A DNA stretch of 64,000 nucleotides from Streptomyces xanthii. GTDB lineage: Bacteria; Actinomycetota; Actinomycetes; Streptomycetales; Streptomycetaceae. Both the position numbers and the translations under genes were made by a program. Below are positions 10,124 to 19,185 of this stretch, piece after piece. The stretch spans positions 1,984,001 through 2,048,000 of the forward strand of contig NZ_CP061281.1 in the NCBI RefSeq assembly GCF_014621695.1. Reading direction: 5' to 3'. Position 1 is the stretch's first letter. The number at the start of each line of letters is the position of its first letter. The notes under the pieces were generated by a model. That model was not told the origin of the DNA. It saw only the letters and a list, made by a program, of their open reading frames with translations, and ran no database searches.

Positions 10124-13100
10124 GTGAGCCACATCGTCGTCAAGCGCCCACCTCGGGCACTGCCGTCCGAGGTGCCCACGGAAGAGGTGGTGCTGCAGCC
10201 TCCGCCGGAGCTTCCGCGGGGGCAGCAGGAAGGCGCCCTGATGCAGATCCTGCCCATGCTGGGCATGGGCGGTTCGGTGGTGTTCTTCTTCAACCCCTCG
10301 TCACCGCCGTTCATGCGCATCATGGGCATGGTGATGGTGGCGTCGACCATCGCGATGGGCATCGCGATGCTGGTCCGCTACCGCAGGGGCAACCAGGGAC
10401 AGATGGCGGACATGCGCCGCGACTACCTGCGCTACCTGTCGCAGACGCGCCGTGACGCCCTCGGCACCGCCAGGAAGCAGCGCGACGCGCAGTACTACCT
10501 GCACCCTTCGCCGGAGCAACTGTGGGCGCTGGTCGCCGAGGGCAGCCGCGTCTGGGAGCGCCGCACCGGTGACGAGGACTTCGGACAGGTGCGCGTCGGG
10601 CTCGGCGCGCAGGGTCTGGCCACTCCCCTGGTGCCGCCGCAGACCGCGCCGGTCGACGAGCTGGAGCCGCTGACCGCCGGCGCCATGCAGCGTTTCCTGG
10701 CGACGCACAGCACGCTCGAGGACCTGCCGATGGCGGTCTCGCTGCGCGCCTTCTACCACGTGTCCGTGAGCGGCGAGCCGACGACCGTGCGCGGCACCGC
10801 GCGCGCCGTGGCCGCCTCCCTTGCCTCGCTGCACTCCCCCGAGGACCTCGTCGTCGCGGTCGCCGCGGGGCGCGAGACGGTCGGCGAGTGGGAGTGGGCC
10901 AAGTGGCTGCCGCACTCCCAGGTGCCGGGCCAGACGGACGGCGCGGGCAGCCGCCGCCTCATCACCACCGACCCGGTGGAGCTGGAGGAGCTGCTCACCC
11001 CGCGTCTGGAGGGCCGCCCGCGCTTCCACCCCGGTGGCGCCCCGGTCCCCGAGCAGCCGCACCTGGTGGTCGTCCTGGACGGTGTCTCCCTGCCGCCCAC
11101 CTCGATCCTGGCCTCCCCCGAGGGCCTGCAGGGTGTGACGGTCCTGGAGGTCGTCCCCGGCGACCTCAGCGCCGGCCGCGGCGACCTGTCGATCGTCGTG
11201 CACCCGAAGATGCTGCGCCTGGAGTCGGCGCACGGCATGGTCTACGAGGGCACGCCGGACGTCCTGTCGTACGCGGGCGCCGAGGCGCTCGCCCGCCAGC
11301 TGGCGCCGCTGCGCATGGCGACAGGCGGCGACAGCGACGACGAGCCGCTGCTGGCCAACCTGGAGTTCACCGATCTGATGAACCTGGGCGACGCCGCGAC
11401 CGTCGACACCAAGCGCACCTGGCGCCCGCGCTCGCAGGCCGAGCGGCTGCGCGTGCCGATCGGTGTCGGCGACGACGGCCGGCCCGTGATGCTCGACCTC
11501 AAGGAGGCTGCGCAGGAGGGCATGGGCCCGCACGGTCTGTGCGTCGGCGCCACCGGTTCCGGCAAGTCGGAGCTGCTGCGCACCCTGGTGCTCGGCCTCG
11601 CCGTCACCCACTCCTCCGAGACGCTGAACTTCGTCCTCGCGGACTTCAAGGGTGGTGCCACGTTCGCCGGCATGGCCCAGATGCCGCACGTCGCGGCCGT
11701 CATCACGAACCTGGCGGACGACCTGACGCTCGTCGACCGTATGGGTGACTCCATCCGCGGTGAGCTCAACCGCCGCCAGGAGATGCTCCGCGACGCGGGC
11801 AACTACGCGAACATCCACGACTACGAGAAGGCGCGCGCGGCCGGTGCCCCGCTGCAGCCGATCCCCTCGCTCGTCCTGGTGATCGACGAGTTCTCCGAAC
11901 TGCTCACGGCGAAGCCGGACTTCATCGAGATGTTCGTCCAGATCGGCCGCATCGGCCGTTCGCTGGGCGTGCACCTGCTGCTCGCCTCGCAGCGCCTGGA
12001 GGAGGGCCGGCTGCGCGGCCTGGAGACGTACCTGTCGTACCGCATCGGTCTGCGGACGTTCTCGGCGGCCGAGTCCCGTGCCGCGCTGGGTGTCCCGGAC
12101 GCGTACGAGCTGCCGAACGTGCCGGGTTCCGGCTTCCTGAAGTTCGGCACCGACGAGATGGTGCGCTTCAAGGCGGCCTACGTCTCGGGTGTGTACCGCA
12201 CGGGTTCCGCGCGGGTCGCCACACCCGGCGGGCCGCTTCCGGTGGACCGGCGCCCGGTGCTGTTCACGGCCGCGCAGGTGCCGGTGCAGTACGTGCAGCT
12301 GCCGCCGCAGCGCGAGGAGGAGGCGCAGGCCCCGCGCGACGAGAAGGACGACGCGCTGGCCGACACCGTGCTCGACGTGATCGTGCGCCGCCTCGAGGCG
12401 CAGGGTCCGGCCGCGCACCAGGTGTGGCTGCCGCCGCTGGACAGCCCGCCGTCGCTCGACTCGCTGCTGCCCGGCCTCGCGCCCGTGCAGGGCCGCGGGC
12501 TCACCCAGCCCGGGTACGAGGGCGCCGGCCGTCTGGTCATCCCCGTAGGCCTCGTCGACAAGCCGTACGAGCAGCGGCGCGACCCGCTGTGGGTGGACTT
12601 CGGCGGTGCGGCCGGTCACATGCAGATCCTGGGTGGTCCGCAGTCCGGCAAGTCGACGCTGCTGCGCTCCATCGTGGCGTCGTTCGCGCTGACGCACACG
12701 CCGCAGGAAGTCCAGTTCTACGGGCTCGACTTCGGTGGTGGCGGTCTCGCGGCCGTCGAGGGGCTGCCGCACGTGGGTGGTGTGGCCTCGCGTCTGGACC
12801 CCGAGAAGGTGCGCCGTACGGCGGCCGAGGTGTACGGCGTGCTGACGCGCCGCGAGGAGTACTTCCGTACGGCGGGCATCGCGTCGATCGCCGACTTCCG
12901 CGCGCGCCGCGCGCGGGGCGACATCTCGATGACCGACCAGCCGTGGGGCGACGTGTTCCTGCTGATCGACGGCTGGGGCAACTTCCGTTCGGACTACGAG
13001 GCGTTGGAGCCGCTGGTCCTGGACATGGCGGCGCGCGGTCTCGGTTACGGCATCCACGTGGTCGTGACGGCGTCGCGGTCCATGGAGGTCCGGGCGAACA

Positions 13101-14098
13101 TGAAGGACCACCTCATGAACCGCCTGGAGCTGCGGCTCGGCGACACGATGGACTCCGAGTTCGACCGCAAGGTCGCGGCCAACGTGCCGACGGGTGTCCC
13201 CGGTCGTGGTCAGACGCCGCAGAAGCAGCACTTCATGGCGGCGGTGCCGCGCATCGACGGTCTGTCCTCGGACACGGACCTGGCGGAGGCGACGAGCGCG
13301 CTCGCCGCCGAGGTGACCCGGCACTGGACGGCGCCGGGCGCACCCCCGGTACGGCTGCTGCCGCGCGAGTTCCCGGCGCGCCAGCTGCCGCCGGGCGACC
13401 GGTTCCCGGAGCGGGGCATCGCGTTCGGCCTCGACGAGGACAACCTCGAGCCGGTGTTCGTGGACTTCGAGCAGGACCCGTTCTTCCTGGTCTTCGGCGA
13501 GAGCGAGTCCGGCAAGTCGAACCTGCTGAAGCTGCTCATCCGGCAGCTGACGCAGCGCTACAGCGGCGACGTCTGCAAGCTGTTCGTCGTCGACAACCGG
13601 CGCTCGCTGCTCGATGTGACGCCGAAGTCGCACCTGGCCGAGTACATCCCGATGTCGAACCAGATGCAGCACCACATGGACGCGCTGGCCGACCTCATGC
13701 AGCGCCGGACGCCGACCGCGGACGTGACGGCGCAGCAGCTGCGCGACCGCAGCTGGTGGAGCGGTCCGACGGTCTACGTGGTGATCGACGACTACGACCT
13801 GGTGTCGACGTCGAGCGGCAACCCGCTGGCGGGCCTGACCGAGCTGCTGCCGTTCGCGCGCGACGTGGGCGTCCGCTTCATCATCGCCCGCTCGACGGCG
13901 GGCGCGGGCCGCGCCGGCTACGAGGCGTTCATGCAGCGCATCAAGGAGCTGGGCGCGCAGGGCGTGCTCCTGGCCGGTGACCCGGCGGAGGGCGATCTGC
14001 TCGGCGGTCTGCGGCCGCGGCCGATGCCGGCGGGCCGGGGCACGTTCGTGTCGCGCAAGCGGGGCAAGCCGTTGGTCCAGATCGGTCTGGAGGACTGA
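10124..14098 (+). CDS. eccC: ESX/T7SS ATPase EccC (FtsK/SpoIIIE type)
   Basis: 1324 aa from a GTG. Two hydrophobic segments (about residues 40-58 and 62-85) anchor it. Three FtsK/SpoIIIE-type ATPase modules follow, with P-loops GATGSGKSE (about 476), GGPQSGKST (about 837) and GESESGKSN (about 1125). The first module has a standard Walker B (LVLVIDEFSE). The second reads VFLLIDGWGN, without the catalytic glutamate, and the third VYVVIDDYDL. EccC drives export of WXG100 substrates. Single-chain, as in ESX systems with a fused EccCa/EccCb. A strong terminator follows. Confidence 0.96.
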   Translation: MSHIVVKRPPRALPSEVPTEEVVLQPPPELPRGQQEGALMQILPMLGMGGSVVFFFNPSSPPFMRIMGMVMVASTIAMGIAMLVRYRRGNQGQMADMRRDYLRYLSQTRRDALGTARKQRDAQYYLHPSPEQLWALVAEGSRVWERRTGDEDFGQVRVGLGAQGLATPLVPPQTAPVDELEPLTAGAMQRFLATHSTLEDLPMAVSLRAFYHVSVSGEPTTVRGTARAVAASLASLHSPEDLVVAVAAGRETVGEWEWAKWLPHSQVPGQTDGAGSRRLITTDPVELEELLTPRLEGRPRFHPGGAPVPEQPHLVVVLDGVSLPPTSILASPEGLQGVTVLEVVPGDLSAGRGDLSIVVHPKMLRLESAHGMVYEGTPDVLSYAGAEALARQLAPLRMATGGDSDDEPLLANLEFTDLMNLGDAATVDTKRTWRPRSQAERLRVPIGVGDDGRPVMLDLKEAAQEGMGPHGLCVGATGSGKSELLRTLVLGLAVTHSSETLNFVLADFKGGATFAGMAQMPHVAAVITNLADDLTLVDRMGDSIRGELNRRQEMLRDAGNYANIHDYEKARAAGAPLQPIPSLVLVIDEFSELLTAKPDFIEMFVQIGRIGRSLGVHLLLASQRLEEGRLRGLETYLSYRIGLRTFSAAESRAALGVPDAYELPNVPGSGFLKFGTDEMVRFKAAYVSGVYRTGSARVATPGGPLPVDRRPVLFTAAQVPVQYVQLPPQREEEAQAPRDEKDDALADTVLDVIVRRLEAQGPAAHQVWLPPLDSPPSLDSLLPGLAPVQGRGLTQPGYEGAGRLVIPVGLVDKPYEQRRDPLWVDFGGAAGHMQILGGPQSGKSTLLRSIVASFALTHTPQEVQFYGLDFGGGGLAAVEGLPHVGGVASRLDPEKVRRTAAEVYGVLTRREEYFRTAGIASIADFRARRARGDISMTDQPWGDVFLLIDGWGNFRSDYEALEPLVLDMAARGLGYGIHVVVTASRSMEVRANMKDHLMNRLELRLGDTMDSEFDRKVAANVPTGVPGRGQTPQKQHFMAAVPRIDGLSSDTDLAEATSALAAEVTRHWTAPGAPPVRLLPREFPARQLPPGDRFPERGIAFGLDEDNLEPVFVDFEQDPFFLVFGESESGKSNLLKLLIRQLTQRYSGDVCKLFVVDNRRSLLDVTPKSHLAEYIPMSNQMQHHMDALADLMQRRTPTADVTAQQLRDRSWWSGPTVYVVIDDYDLVSTSSGNPLAGLTELLPFARDVGVRFIIARSTAGAGRAGYEAFMQRIKELGAQGVLLAGDPAEGDLLGGLRPRPMPAGRGTFVSRKRGKPLVQIGLED

Positions 14099-14140
14099 GC
14101 CCGGGACCTGGGCCGGGCCCTCTGTAGCACGTGAGGTGGA

Positions 14141-14180
14141 GGGGCCGCAGGGAGATCTTCGTAGATCTCCCTGCGGCCCC
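14141..14180 (+). terminator. eccC terminator
   Basis: A perfect 18-bp stem (14141-14158 and 14163-14180) with a TCGT tetraloop, 42 bp after the eccC stop. Confidence 0.93.
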
Positions 14181-14268
14181 TTCGCCGTACCCGCCGCAAG
14201 TAGGCTGGCCACAGCTGCGGTTCATGGCGGGCCGCGGTGGTTCGGACGTCCGGAAGGGGCCGCTCACC

Positions 14269-14688
14269 ATGGCGGAGACACAGGACCAGCAGGCGGCGCG
14301 GGACGCTCGGCAGCCCGAGACGCGGCCTGATGCACGGCCCGAGGCACGGCGCGAGGAGCAGCCTGAGACGCCGGCGGGCGCGCCGAAGGAGACGCCCGTG
14401 GAGACGCCGGAGGAGATGAAGGCCCGCAAGGAGCGCGAGAAGGACGAGCTCTACGCCCTCGACATCTCCGGCGTGGAGTGGCACAGCGCGCCCGGCACGG
14501 AGCAGCACGAGGAGCGCGTGGAGATCGCGCATCTGCCGGGCGGGGCGGTGGCGATGCGGTCTTCGCTGGAGCCGGGGACGGTGTTGCGGTACACGGAGGC
14601 GGAGTGGACGGCGTTCGTGCTGGGGGCGCGGGACGGGGAGTTCGATCTGGAGCCGGCGCCGGGCCGGACGGGTCCGGCCGCCCCGTAG
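14269..14688 (+). CDS. DUF397 (BldB-type) small protein with an acidic extension
   Basis: 139 aa from the ATG at 14269, chosen because AAGGGG lies about 10 nt upstream and the start clears the eccC terminator; earlier in-frame starts fall inside the hairpin. Residues 1-65 are charged and rich in Glu, Pro and Arg. The C-terminal part (about 68-132) has the DUF397 pattern: DISGVEWHSA, LPGGAVAMRSS, then YTEAEWTAFVLGARDGEFD. DUF397-type proteins act in streptomycete development and include BldB-like regulators. In S. coelicolor bldB lies in the ESX region (from memory), so this may be its counterpart; orthology is unproven. Confidence 0.75.
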   Translation: MAETQDQQAARDARQPETRPDARPEARREEQPETPAGAPKETPVETPEEMKARKEREKDELYALDISGVEWHSAPGTEQHEERVEIAHLPGGAVAMRSSLEPGTVLRYTEAEWTAFVLGARDGEFDLEPAPGRTGPAAP

Positions 14689-14750
14689 TGACCGGCCTTC
14701 ACCCGCGCCCGGCTGCCCGCCACTGGACCTGAGGCCGGACTCGAGCCGGG

Positions 14751-16892
14751 TCAGAAGGCGCGCAGCACCACGATGTTGGTACCGCTCAGCACGAAGACCC
14801 GGTTCCCGGCGGCCGCGAGGTCCTTGGACTCGGTCTCGGGGAGGTCGAACCGCCAGGTGCGTCCGCCGCTTGACGCCTGCAGGGTGTTCAGGCTCAGCCC
14901 CGTCGTCTCCCCGTCCGTGACGTTGGTCTCCACGGACCAGACCCCGTTCCCCTGCGGCAACACAACCCGGCTCTCGTCGGACTGCCAGATGCGGCCGCGC
15001 CACACCACCTTGCCGGTGCGGGCGTCGACCCGTGTCGGGAACCACGCCTGGTTGGCGAAGAGCGCGCCGTCGCGCACCGTCGGCGGGCCCCAGGTCTTCC
15101 CGTCGGGGATGTTGCTGCCGACGGGTGTGCTCCAGATGGCCTCGCCGTCGCTGATCCTGCGGGCCTCCATGGTCTCGCCGTTGAGGTACAGCCGGTCGCC
15201 CTTGATGGCGGCGCCCACGGTCACGTCCACCTTCGTGCCCCGGCTCCACACCACATGCCCGTCCGCGGTGTCGAGCATGAGCACGCGTCCGTCCCCGAGC
15301 GCCGTCACGAAGCGTCCGCTGCCGGCGGCGCACCGGAGGGAGAGTCCGCTGCCGCTGTCCCGGAAGGCGGCCGGCGCTCGCATGCTCCAGCGCACTCTGC
15401 CGTCGGACTGCCCGATGCTGCGCAGCCGGCCGTTCTTGGCCACGTAGTAGAGGGCCTCGTCGTCGGCGGCGAGGAGGACGTCCGCCTCGGCCTCGGGGCA
15501 GGTCCACTTGGGGACGCCGGTCGACGCCACGTAGGTGCGTACGACTCCCTCGGCGTCGGCTGCGGCCACGAGCCGGTCCGCCAGTGACAGGAACTGCGTG
15601 CCCGCCCGGACCTCGGGGGCCGCCCAGCGCTGCTTGCCGGTCTTCACGTCGTACGCGACGATGCCGCCGCTCGCCGAGCCGAACACGACGACGTCACGGA
15701 TCGGGAGCACCCTCTGCGCGTTGACGTCGACGACCTCCGATGCGCTCCACAGTGCGGTCGGGCTCGGGTACCCGTACGGGCCGGACGCGCCGATCGACCT
15801 GTCGAGGGCCTGCACGGGCGTGGCCACGGCTGGGGGGATGTCGAAGGGGTCGTTCTTCGCCGGCTTGAGTGTCTTGGCCCCACGTCCCGACCACCACCAG
15901 GCACCGGCGCCGCCGGCCGCGACGACCGCGCCGCCCGAGGCAAGCCCGGTCAGCAGGCGGCGGCGCGACACCGGGGCCTTGATTCCGACGGACGTCGCTG
16001 CGGTCGTCCGGGTGGTCAACTGCTGTGCGGAGCGTTCGCGTTCCTTGATGGCGTCGGCGAACGGGCCGTGCCGCCAGGCCCGTTCGGCGCCCTTGGACGG
16101 GGCCATGGCCGCCGCGATCCGGTCGGGCGCAGGGCGCAGCGCCGGGTCCTTGGCGAGACAGGGGGCGACCAGGTCACGCAGCTGCGGCGACAGGCCGTCG
16201 AGCCGGGGCTCCTCGTGCACGACGGCGTACTGCACGGCCGCCACGTGCGCGCCTGTGAAGGCTCGCTGCCCGGTGGCCGCGTACACGAGGACCGCCCCCA
16301 GCGAGAAGACGTCCGCGGGTGGAGCGACCCGCTTGCCGAGCGCCTGTTCCGGCGCGCCGTACCCGGGAGTGACCGGCACCTGCCCGGTCGTGGTCAGGGT
16401 GAGCCCGTGCTCGGGGCGGGCGATACCGAAGTCGATGACGCGCGGGCCCGTGGAGGTGAGCACGATGTTCGGCGGCTTGAGGTCCCGGTGGATCAGGCCC
16501 GCCGCGTGGATGTCGGCCAGCGTACGGGCGAGGGACGCGGCCAGCGCCCGCACAGCGGGCTCGGGGAGGGGGCCGTGGCTGTCGACGGCCTGGTCGAGGG
16601 TGAGCCCGGCGAGGAACTCGGTGGCGATCCAGGGCCGGCCGCCCTCGGTCCACGCGCCGAGCACGGCGGCGACGCCTGGGCTGCGCACGGCCTGGGCCGC
16701 CTGGGCCTCTCGGACGAACCGCTGGGCCAGGTTCGTGTCATGGGCCAGCTCGGGGCGCAGCACCTTCACCGCGGAGAGTGTCCCGAGCGAGTCCTGGCCC
16801 ACGTAGACCTTGCCCATGCCGCCCTCGCCGAGCACGCCGGACAGCCGGTACGGGCCGAGGCGGAGGGGGTCACCGGTACCGAGAGGCTTCAT
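14751..16892 (-). CDS. Membrane Ser/Thr kinase with C-terminal beta-propeller (1)
   Basis: 713 aa. Residues about 13-265 are a PknB-type kinase: glycine loop LGEGGMGKVY, lysine in SAVKVL, HRDLKPPN, DFGIA and APEQ, so it should be active. A linker leads to SRRRLLTG (about 309-316) and one hydrophobic helix (GGAVVAAGGAGAWWW). The extracytoplasmic part (about 350-713) has PQQ-type propeller blades (KTGKQRWAAPEVRAG, DGRVRWSMRA). The SRRRLL motif just before the helix resembles a Tat signal. Probably senses envelope ligands; targets unknown. Same strand and layout as the next gene. Confidence 0.88.
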   Translation of the reverse strand: MKPLGTGDPLRLGPYRLSGVLGEGGMGKVYVGQDSLGTLSAVKVLRPELAHDTNLAQRFVREAQAAQAVRSPGVAAVLGAWTEGGRPWIATEFLAGLTLDQAVDSHGPLPEPAVRALAASLARTLADIHAAGLIHRDLKPPNIVLTSTGPRVIDFGIARPEHGLTLTTTGQVPVTPGYGAPEQALGKRVAPPADVFSLGAVLVYAATGQRAFTGAHVAAVQYAVVHEEPRLDGLSPQLRDLVAPCLAKDPALRPAPDRIAAAMAPSKGAERAWRHGPFADAIKERERSAQQLTTRTTAATSVGIKAPVSRRRLLTGLASGGAVVAAGGAGAWWWSGRGAKTLKPAKNDPFDIPPAVATPVQALDRSIGASGPYGYPSPTALWSASEVVDVNAQRVLPIRDVVVFGSASGGIVAYDVKTGKQRWAAPEVRAGTQFLSLADRLVAAADAEGVVRTYVASTGVPKWTCPEAEADVLLAADDEALYYVAKNGRLRSIGQSDGRVRWSMRAPAAFRDSGSGLSLRCAAGSGRFVTALGDGRVLMLDTADGHVVWSRGTKVDVTVGAAIKGDRLYLNGETMEARRISDGEAIWSTPVGSNIPDGKTWGPPTVRDGALFANQAWFPTRVDARTGKVVWRGRIWQSDESRVVLPQGNGVWSVETNVTDGETTGLSLNTLQASSGGRTWRFDLPETESKDLAAAGNRVFVLSGTNIVVLRAF

Positions 16893-16968
16893 GGGCGGTT
16901 CCTTCTGCCGGGGTGCGCTGCGGCCGTCCGGCGTGGAGTGGTCGGGGACTTCAATTGAGCGGAAGACG

Positions 16969-19161
16969 TCACTTCAGCGGGTAGGCGCTCAGCGCGCTCG
17001 CCCCCATCCCGAGCACGAGGTCGTCCTGCCGGTCGGCGTAGAAGGCCGTCGCGGTCGTCTTGAACGTGCGGACGACCCGGTGCGTCCTCAGGTCCACGGC
17101 GTACACGTGGACGCCGTTGCGGTAGTACGCCCACCGGTCACCCAGGACGGGGGCCCAGCCGAGGGACGGACTGCCGTCATCGGTGGACAGCTCGGTCCAG
17201 CCGGCTTTGCCGGAGGCCGCGTCGAGCGCCTTCAGCCCGGCGTCCTCCGCGACGGAGTACACGGCGCCCGAGCGGAACGCGGGCGGGCCGTACGCCTGAC
17301 CGGACGGTGTCGCCCAGTCCTGCTTCCCGTCGGTGAGCCGCAGTGCGCGCAAGCGCGGGCCACCGAGGTAGATCCGCCCGTCGCCGACCGCGAGGGGCGC
17401 CCGCAGGGCCGCGCGGGCGTCCTCGTCCGTGTCCCCGTACGGCTGCTCCCAGACGACCTGGCCGGTGCGGGTGCTGCGGACGACGACGTGGACCGTCCCG
17501 GGGCGGGTCTCCTGGAGGGTGACCAGGCTCCCTCCCGTCACCGTGGCCGAGGCGAAGTGCAGCGGCCTGCTCTCGTCCGGCCGCTCGGGCAGGGGCCGCG
17601 ACCACAGCTCCTCGCCCGACTTCACGTCGACGGCCCGCAGCGTGAAGACCTGATTCCTGCGGAAGCCGTAAGCCTGCTTGGTGGGCGGGCCCGCGCCGAC
17701 GGCGACGTAGGCCACCGTGCCGAAAACACCGAGGAGTTGATTGCCCGGGGTCTCGAAGTTCGTGCCGCGCAGATACGCCTTGGTGTTCCTGATGTAGTCC
17801 TGATCGAGGTCCCACACCGAGATGCCGGCCGGCGGGATCTTCGCAGCGGTCTCCCGTGCGATGTCGAGCCGGTATTCCGTGCCCTGGGACACGACCACCT
17901 GCCACGGGGTGCCGTCGGCGAGGAAGTCGTCCTTGCGCAGACCGTTCTTCGGGTTGACGACGTACGTCACCGCGCCCATGGCGACCCGGATCTCGCCCGC
18001 GACGGCGACCGGTGTCCCGATGCCGCTGCCCCAGGTGTCGCCGAAGTTCTGGCCCAGTTCCCAGACCGGATCGAGATTGCGGGTCTGCACCGGCCCCTTC
18101 GCGCCCTGGCCCGTACTGTCTTCCTTCCGGGAACGCCACCACGCGCCGCCTCCGGCAGCCGCCAGGGCCGCCGCGCCGCCGCCCGTCAGCAGTGCGCGTC
18201 GGGAGATCCCGGCGGCGCGCGGGGCGCCCGATTGAGGCCCGGGCACCGGTTCGGCGAGCGGCGCCGGCATCCGCTGCGGCACGATCTGCCACACCTCGGC
18301 CGCCCTGCGCCCGATCTCGGCGAGCAGCGTCTCGGGCAGCTGGTCCGCGAACTCACCACGCCCGTCGTGCAGTTGTGCGGCGAGCTGGTCGACGGTGGGC
18401 CGCAGGGCGGGATCCTTGCTGAGGCACTGCGCGAGTACGGGGACCAGCGCGTCCGGAACGCCGCCGAGATCGGGCTCGCCGTAGCGCACCCGGTACAGCA
18501 GGTCCGCGGCCTGGCCGCCGCCGAAGGGGCCGGTCCCCCTGGCGGCGTGCACGAGCACGCCGGCGAGCGCGAAGACGTCGCCCGCGGCGCCGTGCTCCTG
18601 ACCGCCGGCCTGCTCCGGGGACATGAAGGCGGGGGTGCCGACGGCGGAGCCGGTGCGGGTCAGGTGGTCGTCGCCGATGGCGCGAGCGATGCCGAAGTCG
18701 ATGACCTTCGGGCCGTACGCGGTGACGAGGATGTTGGACGGCTTGAGGTCCCGGTGGGCGACGTCCGACCGGTGCAGTGCGCCGAGCGCGCCGCACAGAG
18801 CGGCACCGAGAGCCCGCAACGCCCGCTCGGGCAGCGGCCCGCCCCGCTCGACGGCCTCGTCGAGGGGCGGGCCGAGCACGTATTCGGTGGCCAGCCACGG
18901 CGTTTCGGCGACGGGGTCGGCGTCGACGACCTCGGCGCCGAAGCGGCCGCCGATGACGCGCGCGGCATCGATCTCGAGCCGGAATCTGGTGCGGGCCGTC
19001 GGATCCGCGGCGATCCCCGGGTGCATCGTCTTGAGCGCGACGGTGGCGCCGCCCGCGCTTCGGGCGACGTAGACCGTGCCCATGCCGCCGCTGCCGAGAC
19101 GGGCGACGAGGCGGAACGGGCCGAGCGCCGCGGGGTCGTCGTGGGTGAGAGGTGTCGCCAT
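16969..19161 (-). CDS. Membrane Ser/Thr kinase with C-terminal beta-propeller (2)
   Basis: 730 aa, the same architecture as the gene at 14751-16892 but clearly diverged. Kinase motifs: LGSGGMGTVY, VALKTM, HRDLKPSN, DFGIARA and SPEQ. A Tat-like SRRALLTG (about 320-327) precedes a single hydrophobic helix. PQQ-type blades follow (SGEELWSRPLPER, RTGQVVWEQPYGD, SGKAGWTEL). Starts 24 bp downstream of the pseudokinase gene, so probably one transcript. Predicted to be an active kinase with an exported sensor domain. Confidence 0.88.
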   Translation of the reverse strand: MATPLTHDDPAALGPFRLVARLGSGGMGTVYVARSAGGATVALKTMHPGIAADPTARTRFRLEIDAARVIGGRFGAEVVDADPVAETPWLATEYVLGPPLDEAVERGGPLPERALRALGAALCGALGALHRSDVAHRDLKPSNILVTAYGPKVIDFGIARAIGDDHLTRTGSAVGTPAFMSPEQAGGQEHGAAGDVFALAGVLVHAARGTGPFGGGQAADLLYRVRYGEPDLGGVPDALVPVLAQCLSKDPALRPTVDQLAAQLHDGRGEFADQLPETLLAEIGRRAAEVWQIVPQRMPAPLAEPVPGPQSGAPRAAGISRRALLTGGGAAALAAAGGGAWWRSRKEDSTGQGAKGPVQTRNLDPVWELGQNFGDTWGSGIGTPVAVAGEIRVAMGAVTYVVNPKNGLRKDDFLADGTPWQVVVSQGTEYRLDIARETAAKIPPAGISVWDLDQDYIRNTKAYLRGTNFETPGNQLLGVFGTVAYVAVGAGPPTKQAYGFRRNQVFTLRAVDVKSGEELWSRPLPERPDESRPLHFASATVTGGSLVTLQETRPGTVHVVVRSTRTGQVVWEQPYGDTDEDARAALRAPLAVGDGRIYLGGPRLRALRLTDGKQDWATPSGQAYGPPAFRSGAVYSVAEDAGLKALDAASGKAGWTELSTDDGSPSLGWAPVLGDRWAYYRNGVHVYAVDLRTHRVVRTFKTTATAFYADRQDDLVLGMGASALSAYPLK

Positions 19162-19185
19162 GGGGGTGTCGGGTCCGTCGGTTCT

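Noticed and set aside
10301..14212. A 1303-aa open frame opposite eccC on the minus strand
   Set aside because: Frame shadow caused by high GC and strong third-position bias. Low-complexity Arg/His/Val composition, no start signal, and eccC fits all motifs.
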